Origin: Bacillota bacterium
Lineage (GTDB): Bacteria > Bacillota > Dethiobacteria > DTU022 > UBA8154
DNA length: 64,000 bases
Direction of reading: 5' to 3'
NCBI GenBank assembly: GCA_012728375.1
Contig: JAAYFF010000070.1
Location: forward strand, 1 to 64,000
Shown here: positions 9,961-19,213 of the stretch, piece by piece
How the letters are laid out: the number at the start of each line of letters is the position of its first letter
Position numbering within the stretch: the stretch's first letter is position 1
Made by a program: the position numbers and the translations under genes
Notes under the pieces: model-generated
Database searches by the model: none
Told to the model about the DNA's origin: nothing
What the model saw: only the letters and a program-made list of their open reading frames with translations

Positions 9961-11884
9961 AAGGTAATTTTATTTTTATTAAGGTTCCTTGACCGGGGGC
10001 TGTATCTATTGAAAGCTCGCCCTTTAAGAGCGATACTCTTTCCATCATTCCCGGAATACCCAAACCGTTCTCCCAGTTATCCTGTACTTCCTCCAGTTCA
10101 AACCCAACACCGTCATCTTTTATGGTCACCTCAACAAATTGATCATCGGACCTTAATATCACATCAATATTTTTAGGCCGGGCATGCCTGATGGCATTGG
10201 TTATTGCTTCCTGAACGATGCGGTACACAGTTGTTTCTATTTCCTGGTCAAGGCTGGAAAATTTACATTCTTCATTGTCATAAATGATTTTAATATCTAT
10301 ATGCGCGGTCAAGTCCCTGATATACCTTTTTATAGCTTCATCGATACCCAGTTTATCAAGGGTCACCGGCCTTAATTCGTAAGATATTTTCTTAATTTCC
10401 TCAAGGGTATTGTACAGTACTTCCCGGTAAGTTTCAGCAAGCTTGCGCACTTCCTCCAGGTTATTGCTCTGCTGAATGGCTCTTAAAATTAGCATTAGAC
10501 TTGTCAGGGACTGACTTGTACCATCATGTAGCTCACGGGCAATACGCTTCCTTTCTTCTTCCTGGACAGAGATCAATTTCTGCAGCAATTTCACCCTGTT
10601 TTTTTCTTTTTCTTCCAGGCTTTTCTGCAATTTCAAGTTTTGTTCCCAGTTTTTTTGCAGGCTGTTCATCATCCGGTTAAAGAAATTACCCAGTATTTCT
10701 ATTTCATCTTTGGGCGGTGAAGCTTCTGCGTCCAGTTTCTGAGCTGGCGGAGAGCTTTTTGCCGGGTAGTTTGATCTGACGGCAGATATATCGGGACTAA
10801 ATCTTTGGGATAAATCGCCCAGTTCCACTTTTTGCATGGCTTTGGCAAGCCGCTGCAGGGGGCCTGTAATTTTCCGGGACAAAGAGTAAGCGATCGCCAG
10901 GGCTAAAATGATACTGATTAATGAAATATAAATATATTGCCTGACAGTACTTTCCTTCATGGCCACAAACGGCGCTTCCGGTATGCCGACAAATAAAATT
11001 CCGATTACTTCTCCGCTGTTATCAAAAATGGGATCGTAAGCAGTCAAATAGTTTTCCCCAATAATAGAAGCCTGTCCCAGGTAGCGTTCTCCCCGTTCCA
11101 AAACCTTAGCGGCTACCTCCGGAGAAACTCTGGTACCAAGCGCCCTTTCCCCGTTTTCAAGGCGAACGGAGGTGGAAATGCGCAAATCATCCAGAAAAAT
11201 GGTGGCATAAACCTTTAAGAGGCTGGATACTTCGTCAACGAATTTAACGTCCCGGTTGAGAAGTTTTCCTCCTAACAAATAAGCTTGAACATTGCCGTAA
11301 TTATCTATAACTGGAACGGAGACCACCTGGGCAAGCCCCCGCGTTTCTTTCATTTCGCCCGCTTCATTTGCTTCCGGAGTCTGTATAATCCTGATTTCTG
11401 CATTGCTTGCCAGCCCCTCGGTTTTTAAAAAATTTTCGTCCAGCACTACAATCCCTTTCTGGGATTGCCCGTTGAAAAACTGGCTAAGAAAAGCACTTTC
11501 CAAATACTTTTCTTCCGTAAGGATAGGATTATTTGCACTCGCGGCAATTCTCCCGTTTGGTTCAACAATAGTTAAAAAACTTAAATCATGCTGGTGTTTA
11601 ATGTTTGTTAATATTTTTTGTAAATTGGGGTCTTTGTATAAATAGGCATCCTGCAACAAAAGGTTCAGTGACAATGAATTAAAATTTAGAAATAAATTGT
11701 CCAGCTGTGTGTAAAAGACTTTCTGCGCTGTGTCAAGCTCTTTGTTAATAGTAAATTTTGATTGTTGTTCAATTCCTGTATTAAATAACTTGATAACAAC
11801 GAAACTCGTAATCAGGATAATGAGGATAATGAGAATAATAAAACCGAGAAAATAGCTTTGCCAGATATTCAGCCTTCTAAGCAT
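9950..11884 (-). CDS. Membrane sensor histidine kinase (extracellular Cache-like sensor, HAMP, HisKA_3/HATPase; NarX/DegS class)
   Basis: Two N-terminal-half TM segments; HAMP-like region; RKRIARELHDGTSQSLTSL phospho-acceptor motif; ITNAIRHARPKNI and DDGVGF, GLGIPGMMERV ATPase motifs; start at 11884 (MLRRLN) preferred. Confidence 0.9.
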   Translation of the reverse strand: MLRRLNIWQSYFLGFIILIILIILITSFVVIKLFNTGIEQQSKFTINKELDTAQKVFYTQLDNLFLNFNSLSLNLLLQDAYLYKDPNLQKILTNIKHQHDLSFLTIVEPNGRIAASANNPILTEEKYLESAFLSQFFNGQSQKGIVVLDENFLKTEGLASNAEIRIIQTPEANEAGEMKETRGLAQVVSVPVIDNYGNVQAYLLGGKLLNRDVKFVDEVSSLLKVYATIFLDDLRISTSVRLENGERALGTRVSPEVAAKVLERGERYLGQASIIGENYLTAYDPIFDNSGEVIGILFVGIPEAPFVAMKESTVRQYIYISLISIILALAIAYSLSRKITGPLQRLAKAMQKVELGDLSQRFSPDISAVRSNYPAKSSPPAQKLDAEASPPKDEIEILGNFFNRMMNSLQKNWEQNLKLQKSLEEKEKNRVKLLQKLISVQEEERKRIARELHDGTSQSLTSLMLILRAIQQSNNLEEVRKLAETYREVLYNTLEEIKKISYELRPVTLDKLGIDEAIKRYIRDLTAHIDIKIIYDNEECKFSSLDQEIETTVYRIVQEAITNAIRHARPKNIDVILRSDDQFVEVTIKDDGVGFELEEVQDNWENGLGIPGMMERVSLLKGELSIDTAPGQGTLIKIKLPLKK

Positions 11885-12084
11885 AATGCCTCCTGCCTTT
11901 TCCACTACGTATAATTTTCTTATATTTCTTAGCTTACCAGTGTGCTGGCCGTTATTCAATGCTACTCGCCAAAATACTTATTGTTAAATTAAGCAAAAAG
12001 AAATACTTGGCAGCGTTTCGAAGGTATTAAGCATATTCCCTTATTAATCATGTATTTAAGGCGGGGGATAACCTGTTTGTCTAA

Positions 12085-12114
12085 TTGACGTATAGGGGAA
12101 AACCCTGATATAAT
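12085..12114 (+). promoter_or_regulatory. Sigma-A-type promoter upstream of the hydrogenase operon
   Basis: TTGACG (12085-12090), 18-bp spacer, TATAAT (12109-12114), overlapped by AGGG-N5-CCCT palindromes. Confidence 0.65.
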
Positions 12115-12312
12115 CTAGGCATACAGGAAAGGTAGTAAGGGTTTTTCCCTATAGCTCGTAGGGAAAAGGAGAAGGGAGGAGTGTTAAATTTGTGAAAAAA
12201 TTAACAACTCCGTTTTAAGGAAGCAGCTGATTAGCTAAACAGAAGCATCGTGGCAGTTAAAGGGCAGGAAAAAGGTGAACTTTGTTGCCAAAATAACGGG
12301 AGGTGTATTATT

Positions 12313-12783
12313 GTGGAAGAGCGTGATAGAAAAGTGCTTAATCAAATTCTTGCATCCTACGATTATGACAAAACAGATTTGATCGCCATTCTGCAGCAGA
12401 TTCAGCACGAATACAGTTACCTGCCGCGACAAGCCCTGGAATACATCGCCAAAGAACTGCGTATTAGCCCGGTTAAAATTTACAGCGTCGCAACCTTTTA
12501 TAATTCTTTTTCTCTGGAGCCTAAAGGATAGTACGTTACCCGGGTATGCGATGGGACAGCCTGCCATGTGCGGAAATCTGCGGCTATTCTTCGTGCGCTG
12601 AAGGAAAATCTTGGCCTGAGCGGAGAGAAAAAAACTACCGACGATATGCTTTTTACAGTGGAAACCGTATCCTGCCTGGGGGCCTGCGGACTTTCACCTG
12701 TCATCTCGATTAATGATGAAGTTCATGCTGAAATGACACCCGAAAAAGCACTGGCATTTTTGGAACAAATCAGAAAGGGGGCA
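12313..12783 (+). pseudogene. hydC: NuoE-like [2Fe-2S] subunit of a HydABC-type electron-bifurcating hydrogenase, interrupted by in-frame TAG (12529-12531); 3' end approximate
   Basis: ...VATFYNSFSLEPKG*YVTRVCDGTACHVRKSAAILRALKENLG...VSCLGACGLSPVISIND; both halves lie in the same frame. Likely GTG start at 12313 preceded by GGGAGG. Confidence 0.85.
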
Positions 12784-12790
12784 AAGGAAC

Positions 12791-14692
12791 GTGAAAAAGT
12801 TCACCTGTAGGCCGGATTTGACGGAAGCCAGGCGTGTTTTTGCCCAGGGTTTATCCCGGCAAAAAAAGAAAGTGCTTGTCTGTGCAGAAACCGGTTGTGT
12901 AGCAGGCGGCTCTCTCGAGATATTCGACAGGTTAAAAAGTCTTTGTGCAAAGCGGGGGATAAAGTGCGCTGTTGAACTCGGCCGTGAACTGGAGAAAGGC
13001 GGGCACGGACTGCAGGAGGAAAGCATCGGTTTGAAAAAAAGCGGTTGTCATGGTTTTTGTGAGATGGGCCCTCTTTTGCGCATTGAACCTGCCGGCTGGT
13101 TGTTTCTCAAAGTAAAGCCGGAGGACTGTGAAGAAATTCTTGAAACAAGCATTATTGGGGATAAACCGGTAACAAGGTTGCTTTATAAGCAAGGCGGGGA
13201 TATCTATCCAACCCAGGAGGAGATCCCCTTTTACAGGAAGCAAACACGCCTTGTCCGTGCACATTGCGGACATAGCGATGCGGAATCCATTGAAGAATAT
13301 ATAGCCAACGGCGGGTATAAAGCATTGGAAATGGCGCTTTTTGAGCTTTCGCCGGAAGATATTTGCAAAGAAATTTGTGATGCGGGTTTGCGCGGGCGCG
13401 GAGGAGGGGGATACCCAACCGGGAAAAAGTGGGATCAGGTCAGATTACAAACGGAGCCGGTTAAATTTGTTGTCTGCAACGGCGATGAAGGAGACCCCGG
13501 TGCTTTTATGGACAGAAGCGTAATGGAAGGAGACCCTCACAGAATGCTGGAAGGCATGATGATCGCAGGCATCGCTACCGGCGCTCAAACTGCCTATATA
13601 TATGTGCGTGCTGAATACCCCCTGGCTGTTAAAAGGCTAAAAAATGCCATTGAACAGGCCGAAAAGTATGGACTGCTGGGGGAACGCATTTTAGGTACGG
13701 ATTTTTCCTTTAAAATTTATATCAACCAAGGTGCCGGTGCCTTTGTTTGCGGTGAAGGCAGCGCTCTTACCGCTTCAATTGAAGGAAACAGAGGGATGCC
13801 GCGCCCAAGGCCTCCCCGTACAGTTGAACAGGGATTGTTTGGCAAACCCACAGTGCTGAATAATGTTGAGACATTTGCCAACGTTCCGATAATAATTAAC
13901 ATTTCGGCAGCAGAGTACCGTAAAATCGGCACCGCCGGCAGTCCCGGAACCAAGGTTTTCTCTTTAACCGGAAATGTTAAACATACCGGACTGATTGAAG
14001 TGCCCATGGGCACTACTTTAAGAGAAATAGTGTTTGACATAGGCGGCGGCATAAAAGGTAACAAAGCTTTTAAAGCAGTGCAGATCGGCGGGCCTTCCGG
14101 GGGGTGTTTGACTGCCGACCATTTAGATTTACCCCTTGATTTCGATTCGCTGAAAAAAGTCGGCGCGATAATGGGCTCCGGAGGCCTTGTGGTCATGGAT
14201 GAAACATCCTGTATGGTTGAGATTGCCCGCTTTTTCATGAAATTTACCCAGAACGAGTCATGCGGGAAATGTGTACCCTGCCGCGAAGGAACCAGGGCTA
14301 TGCTTAATATATTGGAGCGTATTGTGGCGGGTGAAGGTAAACCCGAAGATATTGATGTTTTGCTTGAGCTTGAAGATACTGTGACTTCTACTTCCCTTTG
14401 CGGACTGGGTAAAACTGCCGGATCTCCGATTGTGAGCACTATTAAGTATTTCCGGGATGAATACATCTCCCACGTGCGGGATAAAAAATGCCCGGCGAAA
14501 GTTTGCCAAGCCCTGAAAAGTATCTATATTGACGCCTCACTCTGCCGCGGTTGTGGCAAGTGCTCGCGCATCTGCCCCGCAGAAGCAATCAGCGGAGAAA
14601 TAAAAAAAGTTTTTGTCATAGACGAAAGCAAGTGTATCAAATGCAAAGCTTGTATTTCCGAATGTAAATTCAACGCCATTGTGGAGGGATAA
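12791..14692 (+). CDS. hydB: NuoF-like NADH-binding flavoprotein subunit of the [FeFe]-hydrogenase
   Basis: AGLRGRGGGGYPTGKKWDQ, VCNGDEGDPGAFMDRS, ESCGKCVPCREGTRAML, C-terminal 2x[4Fe-4S] CRGCGKCSRICP and CIKCKACISEC. Confidence 0.95.
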   Translation: MKKFTCRPDLTEARRVFAQGLSRQKKKVLVCAETGCVAGGSLEIFDRLKSLCAKRGIKCAVELGRELEKGGHGLQEESIGLKKSGCHGFCEMGPLLRIEPAGWLFLKVKPEDCEEILETSIIGDKPVTRLLYKQGGDIYPTQEEIPFYRKQTRLVRAHCGHSDAESIEEYIANGGYKALEMALFELSPEDICKEICDAGLRGRGGGGYPTGKKWDQVRLQTEPVKFVVCNGDEGDPGAFMDRSVMEGDPHRMLEGMMIAGIATGAQTAYIYVRAEYPLAVKRLKNAIEQAEKYGLLGERILGTDFSFKIYINQGAGAFVCGEGSALTASIEGNRGMPRPRPPRTVEQGLFGKPTVLNNVETFANVPIIINISAAEYRKIGTAGSPGTKVFSLTGNVKHTGLIEVPMGTTLREIVFDIGGGIKGNKAFKAVQIGGPSGGCLTADHLDLPLDFDSLKKVGAIMGSGGLVVMDETSCMVEIARFFMKFTQNESCGKCVPCREGTRAMLNILERIVAGEGKPEDIDVLLELEDTVTSTSLCGLGKTAGSPIVSTIKYFRDEYISHVRDKKCPAKVCQALKSIYIDASLCRGCGKCSRICPAEAISGEIKKVFVIDESKCIKCKACISECKFNAIVEG

Positions 14693-14696
14693 TGAA

Positions 14697-16478
14697 ATGA
14701 ATACTTTAAAGAAAAAATATATGTGGGTAGACGGACGCAGGGTTGAATTTATTGAAGAAAAAAATATCCTTGAAGTAGTACGCAAAGCAGGGATTGATCT
14801 TCCGACGTTTTGCTACCATTCCGAACTTTCGGTCTACGGTGCCTGCCGGATGTGTGTAGTCGAAAATGAGCGGGGAGAAATTAAAGCTTCCTGCCATACG
14901 CCTCCGCAGGATGGTATGAAGGTAAAAACCAATACTCCCAAACTGCAGAAGCATAGAAAAATGATCCTGGAGCTGCTCCTGTCATCCCATTGCCGTGATT
15001 GCACTACCTGCCCGAAAAGCGGAAAATGCCGGCTGCAGGAACTGGCGCTTCGTTTTAACATTACCAGTGTTCGCTTTAATGGAGGAAACTTTGCACAACG
15101 CAATTACCCCATTGATAGCTCCAGTTTATCCATTGTCCGGAATCCAAATAAATGTATCCTCTGCGGCGATTGTGTGCGCATGTGCTCGGAGGTTCAGAAT
15201 GTAGGGGCCATAGATTTTAGAGGAAGAGGTTCGCAGATGAAGGTCAGCACCGCTTTTGACGAACCGATCAGCATGACCCGGTGTGTCCACTGCGGTCAAT
15301 GCGCTGCTGTCTGCCCCACCGGAGCCATTACGGTCAAATGCGATTGCCCTGGTGTCTGGAAGGCGCTTTACGACAAAAACAAACGGGTTGTAGCTCAAAT
15401 TGCACCGGCTGTCCGTGTGGCTTTTGGCGAGGAATACGGAATAGTTTCCGGGGAAAACGTCATGGGAAAAATTGTGGCAGGTTTGCGGGTGCTTGGTTTT
15501 GATGAAATCTACGACACTTCTCTGGCCGCTGATTTAACGGTTCTGGAAGAATCTGCAGAGCTGCTGCAAAGACTTCGTCAAAATGAAAACATCCCCATGT
15601 TTACCTCCTGCTGCCCGGCATGGATATGCTACATGGAAAAGAATTATCCGGAATATAAAGATTCGGTTTCGTCCTGTAAATCTCCAATGCAGATGCTTGG
15701 CGCGATAATAAAGGAGCATGCAAGGACTATTGAAGGAATGGATGACGGAACAATCGTCAATGTTGCCATAATGCCCTGCACAGCCAAAAAATTTGAAGCA
15801 GCACGGGAAGAGTTTAAACGGGACGGCATACCGGATATTGATTATGTCATAACCACCCAGGAACTGATAAAAATGTTCAAGGAGGCCGGAATCGTTTTTG
15901 CCGATTTAGAGCCGGAAGCACCTGATATGCCCTTTGGCATATACAGCGGGGCAGGAGTTCTTTTTGGCGTGACAGGAGGCGTAACAGAAGCTGTTATTCG
16001 CCGGGTAGCAGAGGATAAAAGCAGGGAAGCGATAGCGGATATTGCCTATACGGGTATAAGGGGCCTGGAGGGAGCCAAGGAAGCAGAGGTTACAGTTGGG
16101 GATAAAACACTAAAAATTGCCGTAGTAAACGGGCTTAAAAATGTAGATGAAATTATTAAAAAAATTCAAGCAGGAGAAGCTCATTATGATTTTATTGAAG
16201 CAATGGCCTGCCCAGGCGGCTGCATCGGCGGTGCCGGACAACCTTACGGCCTAAACGGCCTTAAACAACTTCGCTCCGACGGTTTGTACAGGGCGGATAA
16301 ATTATCGCAGGTGAGAAGATCTGAAGAAAATCCCGTCTTGAAGGGGCTTTACAACGGTCTCCTGAAAAATAAGACTAAATCACTGCTTCATGTTCATTAT
16401 AATCATAGTCCGCTGATAGAAGATAAACCGCTTAAAACCTGTACAAGTAAAGCAGCTGATCTACTTGCAAATAAGTAA
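14697..16478 (+). CDS. hydA: [FeFe]-hydrogenase catalytic subunit (HydA/HndD type)
   Basis: H-cluster motifs FTSCCPAWICYMEKNYPE, IMPCTAKKFEAAREEF, EAMACPGGCIGGAGQPYG; N-terminal [2Fe-2S] and [4Fe-4S] Cys motifs; ORF track starts at 14679, ATG at 14697 likely. Confidence 0.95.
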   Translation: MNTLKKKYMWVDGRRVEFIEEKNILEVVRKAGIDLPTFCYHSELSVYGACRMCVVENERGEIKASCHTPPQDGMKVKTNTPKLQKHRKMILELLLSSHCRDCTTCPKSGKCRLQELALRFNITSVRFNGGNFAQRNYPIDSSSLSIVRNPNKCILCGDCVRMCSEVQNVGAIDFRGRGSQMKVSTAFDEPISMTRCVHCGQCAAVCPTGAITVKCDCPGVWKALYDKNKRVVAQIAPAVRVAFGEEYGIVSGENVMGKIVAGLRVLGFDEIYDTSLAADLTVLEESAELLQRLRQNENIPMFTSCCPAWICYMEKNYPEYKDSVSSCKSPMQMLGAIIKEHARTIEGMDDGTIVNVAIMPCTAKKFEAAREEFKRDGIPDIDYVITTQELIKMFKEAGIVFADLEPEAPDMPFGIYSGAGVLFGVTGGVTEAVIRRVAEDKSREAIADIAYTGIRGLEGAKEAEVTVGDKTLKIAVVNGLKNVDEIIKKIQAGEAHYDFIEAMACPGGCIGGAGQPYGLNGLKQLRSDGLYRADKLSQVRRSEENPVLKGLYNGLLKNKTKSLLHVHYNHSPLIEDKPLKTCTSKAADLLANK

Positions 16479-16530
16479 AAAGTTCCTGTTTTTTCATCAT
16501 AAGAGGAAGCCGGTTTTGGTTCAGCACGAG

Positions 16531-16576
16531 GTGACGAGGGGGAGGTGACGAGGGGACGGGTGACGAGGGGACGGGG
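16531..16576. repeat. Short direct repeats GTGACGAGGGG(ACGG) x3
   Basis: GTGACGAGGGG at 16531-16541, 16545-16555 and 16560-16570, followed by ACGGGGTACTTGTC. Confidence 0.85.
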
Positions 16577-16622
16577 TACTTGTCAATATTTTTAAAGAGC
16601 GTTTCAGCCATAGGTATGACTT

Positions 16623-16664
16623 AGGTAACCGCGCGGTGGTTCTTGCGGTTACCTATTTTTGTTT
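16623..16664. terminator. Rho-independent terminator between hydA and the convergent DUF4179 gene
   Basis: Perfect 10-bp arms AGGTAACCGC (16623-16632) / GCGGTTACCT (16645-16654), then ATTTTTGTTTT. Confidence 0.85.
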
Positions 16665-16730
16665 TGTCAAACCCGTATTTCGTAATCTTCCTATTCCAAT
16701 ATATTTTGGATTTCGATAACTCCAGGCAGA

Positions 16731-18050
16731 TTAATTTACCGGAACTTCGAAGGTTATATTATAGAGCTCAGTAAAGGTTATCCTTTCAATGTGCAGTGCG
16801 AGATTATCACCTTTCCCCGGAAAATGCAATGTCCGGGTATGCCGAATTCGGCCGTCAGGGAGCTTATCAAGGTTTTCCGTAACAGTATTTTGCAGTTCGA
16901 CCTCATTCCCGTCGATCATGAGATATACTCTTGTCAAAACTGTGCTTTCGTCGGATGTAATGGTAACAAAGGTACTATCATTTGATTCATACACTCTGTC
17001 TATTTCTATTTCCTGGCCCAAAATTTCTATCTCACGCTTTGTTTCCACTTTATTTAAGTTCACCTTTTCGTTTACATCGCGATCAACCGACATACTTTCC
17101 AATTTAATATGAAGTGATTGGAGATCCTCAGGGAGGGCATCAAACGACTGCTCAAAGGTAATGCCTCTCATATCCGTGCTCATACCGCCTCCTTGCTGTG
17201 AGATTACTTCGTTATTGTTGGCGATGAGGCTGACGGTAAGGTGGTTCATCCTGAGCCTTTCCCCTCTTAACTGGTCCCTGGCTACCTCCAGAATATTTTG
17301 TATGGAACCATAAATGACGGTACGGGTGGGCGAGGCTAAAATAGACTCAAACTTTATTTTTGTCTGTTCAAGCTCAAAGGTTTGATCAATGGTCTTTTTC
17401 AAAGTCCGCCCCATCGCCTTTGTTCTGTCCAGTTTAAAGGAGATCGCTCCTTCTTCCAGGGTGTTGTCATCTATTAAGCCGAATTTAAAGTGCAGAGTTC
17501 GTTCGAGAAAAAAGGGAGGCTCAAAACCCATTAACCACTTTATTTCAGTATTTTCCTCATTTATCTCTCCCTGACCGCCTTCCGCCATATAGCTGCCAAA
17601 TAGTCCATTTAATTGCATTATGGGCTGAAGGTTTACTGAATCAACCTGACCTCGGGGATCATGAACGGTATAAAAGGCAAGCAGCTGGCTTTCGTCGAGC
17701 ATAATGCCGTCCAGCGTAACCGATACGCCATTTTGAAAAGTATGGCTTTTCCCGATGAGCTGTCCTTTTCCCAGTTCATTTAGTTGTTTTAAGGTACCGT
17801 TCATTACCTGGTCATAACCGAGCAATTTTTTACCATAAAAGGCCAGGGTATTAAAGTTGTACCCCGCAAGCAGCACGGCCAGGCAAACAGCGGCGGCCTT
17901 TATCCTCCAGCTATTATTTCTCCGCTTCAAAACCCTTTTTCCGTTTAAAGCACGGGATAATCTTTCCCCCAGCTCTTCCGGCACTTCCACTTTATCAAGA
18001 GTCTTTTTTCTCTCCTTCAGCATATTTTCAATATTTTCCATAGCCTTCAT
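16731..18050 (-). CDS. DUF4179-type single-TM anti-sigma-like/surface protein
   Basis: Short N-terminal cytosolic domain, one TM (AAAVCLAVLLAGYNF), YNFNTLAFYGKKLLGYDQVMNGTLKQLN and long extracytoplasmic domain; overlaps the sigma factor gene. Confidence 0.75.
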   Translation of the reverse strand: MKAMENIENMLKERKKTLDKVEVPEELGERLSRALNGKRVLKRRNNSWRIKAAAVCLAVLLAGYNFNTLAFYGKKLLGYDQVMNGTLKQLNELGKGQLIGKSHTFQNGVSVTLDGIMLDESQLLAFYTVHDPRGQVDSVNLQPIMQLNGLFGSYMAEGGQGEINEENTEIKWLMGFEPPFFLERTLHFKFGLIDDNTLEEGAISFKLDRTKAMGRTLKKTIDQTFELEQTKIKFESILASPTRTVIYGSIQNILEVARDQLRGERLRMNHLTVSLIANNNEVISQQGGGMSTDMRGITFEQSFDALPEDLQSLHIKLESMSVDRDVNEKVNLNKVETKREIEILGQEIEIDRVYESNDSTFVTITSDESTVLTRVYLMIDGNEVELQNTVTENLDKLPDGRIRHTRTLHFPGKGDNLALHIERITFTELYNITFEVPVN

Positions 18051-18564
18051 CCCCCAAAGTTTTTTTCAGCTTTTTAAGGCCTGTTGATAGGCGTGACTTA
18101 ACTGTTCCCAGAGGTATTTTTAAAAGATGGGATATGGTTTCATAATCTAAATCAAGGTAATAGCGGAGCCGGATCACTTCCTGGTGTTTATGGGACAACC
18201 CGGCAAGAGCCGCATCCAGCATCAGGCGCTCTTCCTTCTGGTTGAAATCATTATTCTTTAATTCTTCTGTTTCTTCTGCAAAGGAATCGTACAAGATGAT
18301 TCTTTTTTTTCTTCTTAAACGTCCTCTGCAGCAATTTACCAGAATTGTTTTGCTCCAGTTGTAAAAGGCATCCACTTTCCTTAACCGGTCTATCCTTTCA
18401 TATAAAATAACGATCATATCTTCCATAGCATCAAGCGCATCTTCCTTATTGTTTAAAAACGCGTATGCCAGTTTATAATACTCCTGATTTTGCAGCATAA
18501 TCAGCTCAACTAGCGCATCTTTATCTCCCTGTTTTGCCTTTTTTACCAGCAGATTTGTTTCCAC
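18028..18564 (-). CDS. RNA polymerase sigma-70 factor, ECF subfamily
   Basis: DAMEDMIVILYERIDRLRKVDAFYNWSKTILVNCCRGRLRRKK (region 2) and LSHKHQEVIRLRYYLDLDYETISHLLKIPLGTVKSRLSTGLKKLK (region 4). Confidence 0.93.
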   Translation of the reverse strand: METNLLVKKAKQGDKDALVELIMLQNQEYYKLAYAFLNNKEDALDAMEDMIVILYERIDRLRKVDAFYNWSKTILVNCCRGRLRRKKRIILYDSFAEETEELKNNDFNQKEERLMLDAALAGLSHKHQEVIRLRYYLDLDYETISHLLKIPLGTVKSRLSTGLKKLKKTLGDEGYGKY

Positions 18565-18726
18565 GCAAACACCTCGTCCACTCTAGCTCTCTATATATAA
18601 GAGTAATACAGCCTGGAAAAGGTTCAACTCTTCTTCCGAAGAAAGGTGATAGTTTCCAGGATCCTCTGGAGCCAGCGGGAGACACGCTGGTGCATGACAT
18701 TCGGTGAGGATTCTTTCACCAGCATG

Positions 18727-18980
18727 CCTAAAGATGCAGGAATATACTGAGCATTTAAAGAATATTGCTATGTCTTGGATTTTAAAAGACCTTGACAACG
18801 GTGCTACTATGGAAGGTTTAAAGACGCCTGCCAGGAGACCGGCGGGTCAACCCCAGTAGTAAAACCATTTACCGCAGCATCCGCCGCTTAAGAAAAGTAG
18901 AATTTGAAGAGCTGTGGGCGTTGCAGTGGAAGTGTTGGAACCACAATGGCTGCGGGGTGTTTGGTCGCCAATGTGGAGAG
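18727..18980 (+). pseudogene. Decayed WYL regulator gene (upstream, 5' and 3' parts of the 23627-24754 gene, with internal deletions and frameshifts)
   Basis: AAGATGCAGGA..TAC..GCATTTAAAGAATATTGCTAT, then GACAACGGTGCTACTATGGAAGG...AAAACCATTTACCGCAGCATCCGCCGCTTAA, then TTGCAGTGGAAGTGTTGGAACCACAATGGCTGCGG, matching 23487-23531, 23700-23809 and 24656-24712 in order. Confidence 0.85.
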
Positions 18981-19043
18981 GAGAAGTAATAAAGGAGAAA
19001 ATCCTGGACAAACTGTTCAGCTGAAAGAGAGGTGCTTATCCCC

Positions 19044-19205
19044 ATGGGCATCAATAAAACCAGAGGTTTCCTTTATACCCTGGCCAGGTTGCTGGGTGAT
19101 TTCCAGGCTATCTCCAGCGGCAGTCCAAAGAAAATAGGCAAGCGGATAGCCAGGCGAGCCGCCGGCAAAGTCACTGGCCGGGCTTTTAGGAAACTATTTA
19201 AGTAA
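19044..19205 (+). CDS. Conserved 53-aa basic protein (copy 1)
   Basis: ATG..TAA encoding MGINKTRGFLYTLARLLGDFQAISSGSPKKIGKRIARRAAGKVTGRAFRKLFK; RBS-like AGAGAGG upstream; same length as the 26279-26440 ORF. Confidence 0.75.
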   Translation: MGINKTRGFLYTLARLLGDFQAISSGSPKKIGKRIARRAAGKVTGRAFRKLFK

Positions 19206-19213
19206 TAGAGAGG

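Noticed and set aside
12529-12531. TAG as a definite pyrrolysine codon
   Set aside because: No PYLIS-type evidence and no pyl genes in the window; a single AAG>TAG change or sequencing error is simpler. Kept only as one hypothesis.
18904-19137. 77-aa ORF overlapping the fossil WYL 3' end and the 53-aa ORF
   Set aside because: Out of frame relative to the parent genes; arises from deletion junctions.
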